From the NCBI RefSeq assembly GCF_014843845.1, contig NZ_JHQS01000128.1, positions 31,760 through 95,759 of the forward strand: DNA of 64,000 nucleotides. The letters run 5' to 3'. This document shows, in pieces, positions 7,782 to 15,913 of the stretch. The position numbers were made by a program, and so were the translations under genes. This DNA comes from Mesorhizobium amorphae (GTDB lineage Bacteria > Pseudomonadota > Alphaproteobacteria > Rhizobiales > Rhizobiaceae). The notes beneath the pieces were generated by a model, which worked only from the letters and a program-made list of their open reading frames with translations, was not told the origin of the DNA and did no database searches. Each line of letters starts with the position of its first letter. Positions within the stretch are counted from its first letter, which is position 1.

Positions 7782-8918
7782 ATGCTGTTCTGGGTCATAG
7801 CTGCAATCCTCACGCTGGGCGCCAGCCTTGCGGTGCTGCTGCCGCTGGCCGGTGGCCCGAAGGGCGCGTCGGCTCCCGGCGACCACGACCTTGAGGTTTA
7901 TCGCGATCAGCTCGCCGAGCTTGACCGCGATGTGGCGCGCGGTCTGATCCAGCCGGCCGACGCCGAGGAGGCGCGTGCCGAAATCGGCCGTCGCATCCTG
8001 CGCCTTGGCACCACCGGTCAGGCCGGCACGGCCGCGCGGCGGCCGTCGGTGACGACAAGGCTGGTGGCGACTGTGGCGGTGCTGGCGGTTCCGCTGATCA
8101 GCTGGGGGCTTTACATCAAGCTCGGCTCGCCCGATTTGCCTTCGCAGCCGCTCGCCGAGCGGCTCGCCAAGAATCCTGCCGACTCCTCGGTGGACGAGCT
8201 GGTCGCTCGCGCCGAGGCGCATCTGGCCGCCAACCCTTCCGATGGCCGCGGCTGGGACGTGCTGGCGCCAATCTATCTGCGCCTGCAGCGCTATTCCGAC
8301 GCGGTGGCCGCTTATCGCAACGCTATCCGCCTCGACGGCGTCAGCGCCACTCGCCAGTCTGGTCTCGGCGAGGCGATCGCCAATGCCGCCGGCGGTATCG
8401 TCTCGGCCGAGGCGCAGGACGCGTTCGAGGCGGCGTTGAAGCTCGATCCGGCCAATGCGAAGGCAAGCTTCTACCTGGCGATGGGCCTGGCGCAGGAAGG
8501 CCGTGCCGCGGAGGCGACGACGGCCTGGCAGAACATGCTCGGCACGTTGCCGCCGGAATCGCCCTGGCGCCGCGCCGTCGAGCAGGCGCTGGCCGAAAAC
8601 GCGAAGAGGACCGTCGCGTCGGGAACGCCCGCCAACGGCCCGGATGCGCAGGCGGTCGAAGCGGCGCAGTCGATGTCGCCGCAGGACCGCCAGGCGATGA
8701 TCGAGACAATGGTCGCCGGGCTCGACGAGAAGCTCAAACAAAACCCGCGCGACACGGAAGGATGGATGCGGCTCATTCGTTCCTATGTCGTGCTTGGCAA
8801 GGCCGACCAGGCGCGCGATGCGCTGAGCCGCGGCATAGCCGTCTTTGGCGCCGACAGCGAGGAAGCGAAAAAGTTCACCGCCTTTGCCGCCTCGCTCGGC
8901 CTGACGGCGACGGAGTAG
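7782..8918 (+). CDS. ccmI: cytochrome c biogenesis protein CcmI (CycH)
   Basis: This is the first gene of a ccmI-ccmE-ccmF-ccmH operon. The 378-residue product has an N-terminal membrane helix (LFWVIAAILTLGASLAVLLPL), the CcmI motif HDLEVYRDQLAELDRDVARG with IQPADAEEARAEIGRRIL, a second helix near residue 95, then a long periplasmic TPR region (for example GWDVLAPIYLRLQRYSDAV and GWMRLIRSYVVLGKADQAR). CcmI holds apocytochrome c by its C-terminus and hands it to the CcmF/CcmH haem ligation complex. In rhizobia the gene is called cycH and its loss abolishes c-type cytochromes and symbiotic respiration. Confidence 0.95.
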   Translation: MLFWVIAAILTLGASLAVLLPLAGGPKGASAPGDHDLEVYRDQLAELDRDVARGLIQPADAEEARAEIGRRILRLGTTGQAGTAARRPSVTTRLVATVAVLAVPLISWGLYIKLGSPDLPSQPLAERLAKNPADSSVDELVARAEAHLAANPSDGRGWDVLAPIYLRLQRYSDAVAAYRNAIRLDGVSATRQSGLGEAIANAAGGIVSAEAQDAFEAALKLDPANAKASFYLAMGLAQEGRAAEATTAWQNMLGTLPPESPWRRAVEQALAENAKRTVASGTPANGPDAQAVEAAQSMSPQDRQAMIETMVAGLDEKLKQNPRDTEGWMRLIRSYVVLGKADQARDALSRGIAVFGADSEEAKKFTAFAASLGLTATE

Positions 8919-8921
8919 ACG

Positions 8922-9365
8922 ATGACGCGCAGGCAGAAGAGATTGTCGGTGATCGTCGCGGGGTTGGCTTTCCTCGGTGCCGCCACGGGTCTCACCTTCT
9001 ACGCGCTCGGCCAGAAGGCCTCCTATTTCTACATGCCCGGAGATCTCGCCACCGCAACCGTCCAGCCCGGACAGCGCATTCGGCTCGGCGGTCTGGTCGC
9101 AAAGGGCACCATCGAGCGCGGGCAGGGCGCGACCGTCGCATTTTCGGTGACCGACAAGCAGAAATCGGTCAAGGTCACCTATACCGGGATCCTGCCCGAC
9201 CTGTTCCGCGAGGAGCAGGGCGTCATCACCGAGGGCAGCTTCGGCCCGGACGGCGTCTTTGTCGCCGACAGCGTGCTGGCAAAGCATGACGAGCGCTACA
9301 TGCCCAAGGAAGTTGCCGACGGCCTCAAGGCCAAGGGCGTCTGGCAGGAGAGCAAGAGTGAGTGA
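8922..9365 (+). CDS. ccmE: haem chaperone CcmE (CycJ)
   Basis: The 147-residue periplasmic haem chaperone starts three bases after the ccmI stop. One N-terminal membrane helix (VIVAGLAFLGAATGLTFYAL) anchors an OB-fold domain. The covalent haem ligand is H122 in AKHDERY, the family's HxxxY motif with Y126 as axial ligand. It receives haem from CcmC, which is not in this window, and delivers it to CcmF. Length and motif are standard. A short inverted repeat lies between this gene and ccmF. Confidence 0.95.
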   Translation: MTRRQKRLSVIVAGLAFLGAATGLTFYALGQKASYFYMPGDLATATVQPGQRIRLGGLVAKGTIERGQGATVAFSVTDKQKSVKVTYTGILPDLFREEQGVITEGSFGPDGVFVADSVLAKHDERYMPKEVADGLKAKGVWQESKSE

Positions 9366-9410
9366 GCAGGTTCCGCAAAAGTGCCACGCGGTTTTGCGAC
9401 CAGAACCTGC
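9366..9410. repeat. short inverted repeat between ccmE and ccmF
   Basis: Outer arms gcaggtt (9366-9372) and aacctgc (9404-9410) pair, and inner arms cgcaaaa (9374-9380) and ttttgcg (9392-9398) pair, around a loop of 11 bases. I recognise it as a rhizobial intergenic palindrome. There is no T run, so it is unlikely to terminate; it may be a processing or stability element within the operon transcript. Confidence 0.6.
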
Positions 9411-9427
9411 GACAAAACAGGTGACCC

Positions 9428-11410
9428 TTGGTTGAAACCGGACATTTCGCCCTCGTCCTCGCCTTCGCGCTGTCGCTGGTGCAGATGCTGGTGCCTCTCT
9501 ATGGCGCGCGCGCCGGCAACCAGAAGATGATGGCGGTCGGCGGTCCGGTGGCGGTGACCGGCTTCGCGCTCACCGCGCTCTCTTTCGCGGCGTTGGCAAT
9601 CGCCTACGCAAGCTCCGACTTCTCGGTGGCGAGCGTCTGGGAGAATTCGCATTCGCTGCAGCCGCTGATCTACAAGATCACCGGAACCTGGGGCAATCAC
9701 GAAGGCTCGATGCTGCTCTGGGTGCTGATCCTGACCTTCTTCGGCGCTCTTGTTGCCGCCTTCGGCTCCAACCTTCCGGCAACGCTCAAGGCCAATGTGC
9801 TGGCCGTGCAGGGCGCTATCGGCGCCGCCTTCTTCCTGTTCATCCTGGCGACGTCCAATCCCTTCACCCGGCTCAACCCGGCCCCGATCGAGGGCCGCGA
9901 CCTCAACCCGGTGCTGCAGGATCTCGGCCTCGCCATTCATCCGCCGCTGCTCTATCTCGGCTATGTCGGCTTCTCGATCTGCTTTTCATTCTCGGTCGCC
10001 GCCCTCATCGAGGGCCGCATCGACGCCTCCTGGGCGCGTTGGGTACGGCCGTGGACGCTGGTCGCCTGGATGTTCCTCACCGGCGGCATCGCCATGGGCT
10101 CCTACTGGGCCTATTACGAGCTCGGCTGGGGCGGCTTCTGGTTCTGGGATCCGGTCGAGAACGCCTCCTTCATGCCATGGCTGGCGGGCACGGCGCTGCT
10201 GCATTCTGCGATCGTCATGGAAAAGCGCTCGGCGCTGAAGATCTGGACGCTGCTGCTCGCCATCCTCACCTTCTCGCTGTCGCTGCTCGGCACCTTCCTG
10301 GTGCGCTCCGGCGTGCTGACCTCGGTGCATGCCTTCGCCACCGACCCGACGCGCGGCGTCTTTATCCTCTGCATCCTGACGCTGTTCATCGGCGGCTCGC
10401 TGGCACTGTTCGCCTTGCGCGCCTCGAGGCTGACGGCCGGCGGCCTGTTCCATCCGATCTCGCGCGAAGGCGCTTTAGTCCTCAACAATCTGTTCCTCAC
10501 CACCGCAACCGCCACCGTCCTGGTCGGCACGCTCTATCCGCTGGCGCTCGAAGCCGTCACCGGCGGCAAGATCTCGGTCGGCGCGCCGTTCTTCGACCTG
10601 ACATTCGGCCCGCTGATGCTGCCGCTGCTGGCGATCGTGCCGTTCGGTCCGCTGCTTGCTTGGAAGCGCGGCGACGTCTTCGCCGCCGCCCAGCGCCTGA
10701 TGGCGGCCTTTGCCGCGGCACTTGCCGCCATGCTGGTAACGGTCCTGTTCGTCGATGGCGCCTCGGTGTTCGCGGCGCTTGGCGTCGGCCTTGCCGTCTG
10801 GCTGGTCTGCGGTGCGCTCACCGATCTCGCCGTCAAATCGGGCTTCGGCTCGGTGACGCCCGCCATCATGCTGCGGCGCTTCGCCGGCCTGCCGCGCTCG
10901 GTGTTCGGCACCGCGCTCGCCCATCTCGGCCTTGGCCTGACGCTGCTCGGCATCGTCGGCACGCTCAGCTTCGGCACCGAGAAGATCCTGTCCATGCATG
11001 CCGGCGAGACCGTCGAACTGTCGGGCAACACGCTGCGCTTCGAAGGGCTCTACCCGGCCCAAGGGCCGAACTATAGCGAGGATCGCGGCCGCTTCGTCGT
11101 CATCGGCGCCGACGGCAACGCAAAGGGCGAGATCAGCTCGGCCAAGCGCTTCTTTCCGGTGCGGCAGACGACGACGACCGAATCCGGCATCAGGACTGTT
11201 TGGTTCAGCCAGCTCTATCTGTCGCTGGGCGATGAGGGCAATGACGGCTCCGTCGTCGTCAGGCTGTGGTGGAAGCCGCTGGTGACGCTGATCTGGGGCG
11301 GCGCCCTGGTGATGATGGCGGGCGCGGCAATGTCGCTGATGGACCGCCGACTGCGCGTCGGCGCGCCGTCGCGCCGCAAGAAACTCGTGCCTTCCGCGAG
11401 CCTGTCATGA
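9428..11410 (+). CDS. ccmF: haem lyase subunit CcmF (CycK)
   Basis: The 660-residue, multi-pass inner-membrane protein joins haem to apocytochrome c together with CcmH and CcmI. The start is a TTG codon (TTGGTTGAAACC, reading MVETGHFALVLAF), since the conserved family N-terminus begins there and no ATG lies in frame nearby. The haem-handling WWD signature is seen as GWGGFWFWDPVENASFMPW, and conserved membrane helices include FLTGGIAMGSYWAYYELG. Its stop overlaps the ccmH start as ATGA. Length is typical. Confidence 0.95.
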   Translation: MVETGHFALVLAFALSLVQMLVPLYGARAGNQKMMAVGGPVAVTGFALTALSFAALAIAYASSDFSVASVWENSHSLQPLIYKITGTWGNHEGSMLLWVLILTFFGALVAAFGSNLPATLKANVLAVQGAIGAAFFLFILATSNPFTRLNPAPIEGRDLNPVLQDLGLAIHPPLLYLGYVGFSICFSFSVAALIEGRIDASWARWVRPWTLVAWMFLTGGIAMGSYWAYYELGWGGFWFWDPVENASFMPWLAGTALLHSAIVMEKRSALKIWTLLLAILTFSLSLLGTFLVRSGVLTSVHAFATDPTRGVFILCILTLFIGGSLALFALRASRLTAGGLFHPISREGALVLNNLFLTTATATVLVGTLYPLALEAVTGGKISVGAPFFDLTFGPLMLPLLAIVPFGPLLAWKRGDVFAAAQRLMAAFAAALAAMLVTVLFVDGASVFAALGVGLAVWLVCGALTDLAVKSGFGSVTPAIMLRRFAGLPRSVFGTALAHLGLGLTLLGIVGTLSFGTEKILSMHAGETVELSGNTLRFEGLYPAQGPNYSEDRGRFVVIGADGNAKGEISSAKRFFPVRQTTTTESGIRTVWFSQLYLSLGDEGNDGSVVVRLWWKPLVTLIWGGALVMMAGAAMSLMDRRLRVGAPSRRKKLVPSASLS

Positions 11411-11871
11411 TGGCAAGGGTCTCGCTGGCTTCGCTGGTGCTGTTGCTGGGCCTGCTGTTCGCCGGCAGCGCCTTCGCGGTGAAGCCTGACGAGGTGCTCT
11501 CGGATCCCGCGCTGGAGGCGAGGGCGCGAACCCTGTCGGAAGGGCTGCGCTGCATGGTCTGCCAGAACCAGTCGATCGACGAATCCGACGCCGATCTCGC
11601 CCGCGACCTGCGCATCCTGGTGCGCCAGCGGCTTGTCGCAGGCGACACCGACCAGCAGGTGATGGACTATGTCGTTTCGCGCTACGGCGAGTTCGTGCTG
11701 CTGAAGCCGCGCTTCAGCCTGAGCAATGCCTTGCTCTGGGGCACGCCGGTGCTCTTGCTTCTGGCCGGCGGCATCTTCATCGTGCTCACGGCGCGATCGC
11801 GCCGTTCGACGGCAACGAAGTCCCTGACCGCCGAGGAGCAGGCGGCGCTGGAAAAGATGCTGCGCGACTGA
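11407..11871 (+). CDS. ccmH: cytochrome c biogenesis thiol protein CcmH (CycL)
   Basis: Two adjacent ATG codons (11407 and 11410) start this 154- or 153-residue protein; the first overlaps the ccmF stop. A signal/anchor helix (LASLVLLLGLLFAGSAFA) is followed by the redox motif LRCMVCQNQ with C49 and C52, which reduces the apocytochrome haem-binding thiols, and by a C-terminal membrane helix (LLWGTPVLLLLAGGIFIVLT). Only the short N-terminal type of CcmH is present; the TPR part is supplied by CcmI, as usual in alphaproteobacteria. It is the last gene of the operon. Confidence 0.95.
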   Translation: MMARVSLASLVLLLGLLFAGSAFAVKPDEVLSDPALEARARTLSEGLRCMVCQNQSIDESDADLARDLRILVRQRLVAGDTDQQVMDYVVSRYGEFVLLKPRFSLSNALLWGTPVLLLLAGGIFIVLTARSRRSTATKSLTAEEQAALEKMLRD

Positions 11872-11991
11872 TCGCCAACATTACAAAAGTTTCATGCACC
11901 GGAAATGGCGCCGTAATGTGCGCCTCTCTATTCCTCTCGATCGAGGATGTCCTGGCTAAGCCGCATCCAATCAAAAGAGGATACGAGACCC

Positions 11992-13548
11992 ATGAATATT
12001 GCCCCCAATTCATATTCCCGCACCCGCAAGCGCCTTCTGGCCGCCGTTGCCTCGCTGGCCGTTGCCGGCGCCGTCGGCTTTGGTATCGTGACCACCGGAA
12101 CGGCTCCAGTTCTGGCCGATGCCGTGCGTGTCGAGGCGCCGCAGGTTCCCGGCTTTGCCGACATCGTCGAGCGCGTCTCGCCGGCGGTGGTCAGCGTCAA
12201 GGTCAAGGCCAAGATCGAGCCGGCGGCCGATGATGGTTCCGACCAGTCGGACGACCAGGACGGCATGAACAACCTGCCCGACAATCCGCAGCTGCGTCGC
12301 TTCTTCAAGGAATTCCGCGGCTTTGGCGACCAGAACGGCCAGAACCAGTTCGGCAACCGCCGCTTCAACCACCGCGACCACAACAACGACCAGCCGCGCC
12401 CGGTGGCGCAAGGCTCCGGCTTCTTCATCTCCGATGACGGCTACCTCGTCACCAACAACCACGTCGTCGAGGAAGGCTCGGCCTTCACCGTGGTGATGAA
12501 TGACGGCAAGGAACTCGACGCCAAGCTGATCGGCACCGACCCGCGCACCGATCTCGCCGTACTCAAGGTCGATGGCGTCGGCAAGTTCACCTATGTCGAC
12601 TTCGCCGACGATTCCAAGGTCCGTGTCGGCGACTGGGTGGTGGCCGTCGGCAATCCGTTCGGCCTTGGCGGCACCGTGACCGCCGGCATCGTCTCGGCCC
12701 GTGGCCGCGACATCGGCGCCGGTCCTTATGACGACTTCCTGCAGATCGATGCCTCGGTCAACCGCGGCAATTCGGGCGGCCCGACCTTCAACCTCAACGG
12801 CCAGGTCGTCGGCATCAACACCGCGATCTTCTCGCCCTCGGGCGGCAGCGTCGGCATCGCCTTCGACATCCCGGCTTCGACGGCCAAGCAGGTCGTCGAG
12901 GACCTGATGAAGAACGGCTCCGTCCAGCGCGGCTGGCTCGGCGTCGAAATCCAGCCGGTCACGTCCGACATCGCCGAGTCGCTCGGGCTGAAATCCGAGA
13001 AGGGCGCACTGGTGTCGAGTGCGCAGGACGACGGCCCCGGCAAGAAGGCCGGCATCACCGCCGGCGATGTCATCACCCAGGTCGACGGCAAGGACGTTGC
13101 TTCGCCCAAGGAACTCGCCCGTCTGATCGGCGCCTACTCGCCTGGCAAGCCGGTCGACGTCACCGTGTGGCGCGACGGCAAGAGCGAGACCATCAAGGTC
13201 GACCTCGGCAAGTTGCCGGCAAGCGACAAGCAAGCCTCGGCCGATCAGCAGCAGCCCGCCGCTCCGGCAAAGCCCGACACGCTGGCCGATCTTGGCCTCA
13301 CCGTTACCAAGTCCGAAAAGGGCAAGGGACTGGTTGTGACCGATGTCGACCCGGACAGCGACGCTGCCGATCGCGGCATCCAGCCCGGCGACATCATCAC
13401 CTCGGTCAATTCGGTGGAGGTGAGCGGAACCGACGATGTCACCAAGGCAATGGCCGACGCGGTGAAGTCGGGCCGCAAGGCGGTGCTGATGCAGATCACC
13501 CGCGACGACTCCAACCGCTTCGTCGCCCTGCCTGTCGCGAAGGGCTGA
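11992..13548 (+). CDS. degP: periplasmic serine protease of the Do/DegP family
   Basis: Start taken at ATG 11992, behind AAAAGAGG and directly before the signal peptide (RRLL-type core, cleavage after VLADA, about residue 44); the product is 518 residues. The trypsin-like domain has the triad H157 (TNNHVV), D187 (DPRTDLAVLKV) and S261 (RGNSGGPTF). Two PDZ domains follow, the first from about residue 310 (RGWLGVEIQPVT) and the second from about 430 (GLTVTKSEKGKGLVV). A long Asp/Asn/Gln-rich loop (residues about 78-135) sits before the catalytic His. It degrades or refolds damaged envelope proteins. In rhizobia this gene (degP1) also lies beside the cyc operon. Confidence 0.93.
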   Translation: MNIAPNSYSRTRKRLLAAVASLAVAGAVGFGIVTTGTAPVLADAVRVEAPQVPGFADIVERVSPAVVSVKVKAKIEPAADDGSDQSDDQDGMNNLPDNPQLRRFFKEFRGFGDQNGQNQFGNRRFNHRDHNNDQPRPVAQGSGFFISDDGYLVTNNHVVEEGSAFTVVMNDGKELDAKLIGTDPRTDLAVLKVDGVGKFTYVDFADDSKVRVGDWVVAVGNPFGLGGTVTAGIVSARGRDIGAGPYDDFLQIDASVNRGNSGGPTFNLNGQVVGINTAIFSPSGGSVGIAFDIPASTAKQVVEDLMKNGSVQRGWLGVEIQPVTSDIAESLGLKSEKGALVSSAQDDGPGKKAGITAGDVITQVDGKDVASPKELARLIGAYSPGKPVDVTVWRDGKSETIKVDLGKLPASDKQASADQQQPAAPAKPDTLADLGLTVTKSEKGKGLVVTDVDPDSDAADRGIQPGDIITSVNSVEVSGTDDVTKAMADAVKSGRKAVLMQITRDDSNRFVALPVAKG

Positions 13549-13565
13549 CATTCGAAACTTTTCCG

Positions 13566-13682
13566 GTGCGGCGGTTTCAACACCCCCGAGCCGCCGCACG
13601 GGAAAGCACGGGGCCTGAATGCGTTAGTCAGTCATCGTGTTCCGCCCCCGGCGGCAGCGGGCTTCCCATCGCCCGCTGCCGC
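13566..13682 (+). terminator. two tandem hairpins between degP and the regulator gene
   Basis: The first stem pairs gtgcggcgg (13566-13574) with ccgccgcac (13591-13599). The second is a perfect 11-base stem, gcggcagcggg (13651-13661) with cccgctgccgc (13672-13682), followed by tctaacttaa. Neither has a good T run, so partial termination or attenuation between degP and the following two-component genes is the likely effect, not a strict stop. Confidence 0.5.
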
Positions 13683-13755
13683 TCTAACTTAAAAGGCCCA
13701 GACGCACATGCCGGCCACCACTCATTCTTCCAGCGAAATCGCGTATAACGGCTCT

Positions 13756-14430
13756 ATGAAGATTCTTGTCATAGAAGACGATCGCGAGGCTGCGGACTAC
13801 CTCGAGAAAGCCTTTGCCGAGGCCGGGCACACCGCCCATGTCGCCGGCGACGGCGAGACCGGCTTCACGCTTGCCGATGCCGGCGACTATGACGTCATGG
13901 TGGTCGACCGCATGCTGCCGCGCCGCGACGGCCTGTCGGTCATCGCCGGCCTGCGTTCGCGCGGCAACACCACGCCGGTGCTGATCCTGTCGGCGCTGGG
14001 CGAGGTCGACGACCGCGTCACCGGCCTGCGCGCCGGCGGCGACGACTATCTGACCAAGCCATATGCTTTTTCCGAGCTGCTCGCCCGCGTCGAGGTGCTG
14101 AACCGTCGCGCCAGCGCCCGCGAAGCCGAAACCGTCTACCGGGTCGGCGATCTCGAGCTCGACCGTCTCTCCCATTCTGTGCGCCGCGCCGCGCGCGAAA
14201 TCACGCTGCAGCCGCGCGAATTCCGCCTGCTCGAATATCTAATGCGCCACGCCGGCCAGGTTGTGACGCGCACCATGCTGCTCGAAAATGTCTGGGACTA
14301 TCATTTCGATCCGCAGACCAACGTCATCGACGTCCATGTCTCGCGGCTGCGCGGCAAGATCGAAAAAGGCTTCGACAAGCCGATCCTGCATACGGTTCGT
14401 GGCGCCGGCTACATGCTGAAGAGCGGCTGA
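13756..14430 (+). CDS. response regulator, OmpR/PhoB family
   Basis: Start set at ATG 13756, where the receiver domain begins (MKILVIEDDRE); an in-frame ATG at 13708 would add 16 unrelated residues, and neither start has a strong ribosome site. The 224-residue product has phosphoacceptor D51 (VVDRMLPRRDG), K101 (YLTKPYAF) and a winged-helix DNA-binding domain (QPREFRLLEYLMRHAGQVVT through IDVHVSRLRGKI). It follows degP and precedes its kinase by seven bases, so an envelope-stress role is plausible. The same degP / regulator / kinase / glnE order is known in Sinorhizobium. Target genes are not evident from sequence. Confidence 0.88.
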   Translation: MKILVIEDDREAADYLEKAFAEAGHTAHVAGDGETGFTLADAGDYDVMVVDRMLPRRDGLSVIAGLRSRGNTTPVLILSALGEVDDRVTGLRAGGDDYLTKPYAFSELLARVEVLNRRASAREAETVYRVGDLELDRLSHSVRRAAREITLQPREFRLLEYLMRHAGQVVTRTMLLENVWDYHFDPQTNVIDVHVSRLRGKIEKGFDKPILHTVRGAGYMLKSG

Positions 14431-14437
14431 ACCCAGC

Positions 14438-15913
14438 ATGGCCCTTTCCCTGCCGGCCATCATGAGAACGACGGCGGCGCGGCTCTCGGCGCTCTATTTC
14501 CTGCTTTTCGCGCTCTGTGCAGTTCTGCTGGTCTTGTACATGACCTCGCTGTCGGCGCGCATGCTGACCGCACAGACGCAAGAGACCATCAATGACGAGG
14601 TGCTCGGCCTTGCCCGCGCCTATCAGCGCGGCGGGCTGCCGGTGCTGGTCCGCGTGGTCGAGGCCCGCTCCCGCCAGCCCGGCGCCAATCTCTATCTGAT
14701 CGCCGATACCAACGGGCAGATCCTGACCGGCAATGTGCAGAGCCTGGAGCCGGGGGTGATCGAGACCGAAGGCTGGACGAGGGAGCCGTTCTCCTACCGG
14801 CGCTTCGGCGAGGGCGAGCTCGAACGGCAGCGCAACACGGCGGCCGACCAGAACGAGACGCAGCCCGGCCAGAACGAAGTCCAGGCCGAGGGCGAGAAGG
14901 GCCACAATGCGATTGCGCTGGTGCTGCGCCTGCCCAACCAGATGATCATGCTGGTCGGCCGCGATCTCGGCGAACCCGAGCGGTTCCGCGCCGTCATCCG
15001 CCGCTCTCTGATGCTGGCGCTGGGCATGATGGGGCTTGGCGGACTGCTGATCTGGTTCTTCGTCGGGCGCGCGGCGCTGAAGCGCATCGACAGCGTCTCC
15101 GAGGCCAGCCGCCGCATCATGGGCGGCGATCTGTCCGGCCGCCTGCCGGTCACCGGCGCCGGCGACGAATTCGATCGCCTGTCCGAAAACCTCAATGCCA
15201 TGCTGGCCAGGATCGCGACGCTGAACGAAGGGCTGAAGCAGGTTTCGGACAATATCGCCCACGACCTGAAGACGCCGTTGACCAGACTGCGCAACCGCGC
15301 CGAAGCAACGCTTTCCGGCAAGCACAAGACCACTGACTACCGGCAGGCACTGGAAGGCACGATTGCCGAGTCCGAGCAGCTGATAAAGACCTTCAACGCC
15401 ATCCTGATGATCTCCAGGCTGGAGGCCGGTTATTCCTCCGAAAGCACCAGCCGCGTCGATCTCGCCGCCGCCGTGCGTGATGTCGTCGAACTCTATGAGC
15501 CGGTGGCCGAGGAGGCGGGCGTGACGCTGGAGAGTTCGGTCGAGGGTGATTTTGCCGTCAACGGCAATCGCGAACTGATCGGCCAGGCGCTGTCGAACAT
15601 CGTCGACAATGCGATCAAGTACTCGACCGACGCGACCGGCAAGCCCGCAGTGCGCGTGGCGCTTGGGCGCGTCGGCGGCGAAATCCGGCTTTCGGTTACC
15701 GACAACGGCCAGGGCATTCCCGACGATGCAGACCGCGCCCGCGCGACCGAGCGTTTCGTGCGGCTGGAAAAGAGCCGCTCGCAGCCGGGGTCGGGCCTTG
15801 GCCTCAGCCTCGCCAAGGCAATCATGACTTTCCATAACGGCAGGCTTGATCTTTTACCCGCCAATCCCGGATTGTCCGTGGTCATGGGTTTTCCTTCACG
15901 GGAGAACCATTGA
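14438..15913 (+). CDS. sensor histidine kinase partner of the preceding regulator
   Basis: The 491-residue kinase has two membrane helices (LSALYFLLFALCAVLLVLYM near residue 18 and LMLALGMMGLGGLLIWFFVG near residue 195), a periplasmic sensor region with an Asn/Gln/Glu-rich insert, HAMP, phospho-acceptor H275 in DNIAHDLKTPLTRLRNRAE, N box LSNIVDNAIKYS and G boxes TDNGQGIPDD and GSGLGLSLAKA. It overlaps glnE by one base (TGATG). Autophosphorylation and transfer to the upstream regulator are expected. A second ATG eight codons in could also be the start. Confidence 0.9.
   Translation: MALSLPAIMRTTAARLSALYFLLFALCAVLLVLYMTSLSARMLTAQTQETINDEVLGLARAYQRGGLPVLVRVVEARSRQPGANLYLIADTNGQILTGNVQSLEPGVIETEGWTREPFSYRRFGEGELERQRNTAADQNETQPGQNEVQAEGEKGHNAIALVLRLPNQMIMLVGRDLGEPERFRAVIRRSLMLALGMMGLGGLLIWFFVGRAALKRIDSVSEASRRIMGGDLSGRLPVTGAGDEFDRLSENLNAMLARIATLNEGLKQVSDNIAHDLKTPLTRLRNRAEATLSGKHKTTDYRQALEGTIAESEQLIKTFNAILMISRLEAGYSSESTSRVDLAAAVRDVVELYEPVAEEAGVTLESSVEGDFAVNGNRELIGQALSNIVDNAIKYSTDATGKPAVRVALGRVGGEIRLSVTDNGQGIPDDADRARATERFVRLEKSRSQPGSGLGLSLAKAIMTFHNGRLDLLPANPGLSVVMGFPSRENH

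Noticed and set aside
7722..9287. 521-codon minus-strand frame opposite ccmI and ccmE
   Set aside because: Antisense to well-supported genes, no ribosome site, low-complexity translation.
12010..13599. 529-codon minus-strand frame opposite degP
   Set aside because: Shadow of a gene with a visible catalytic triad; the translation is Asp/Val/Gly-rich noise.
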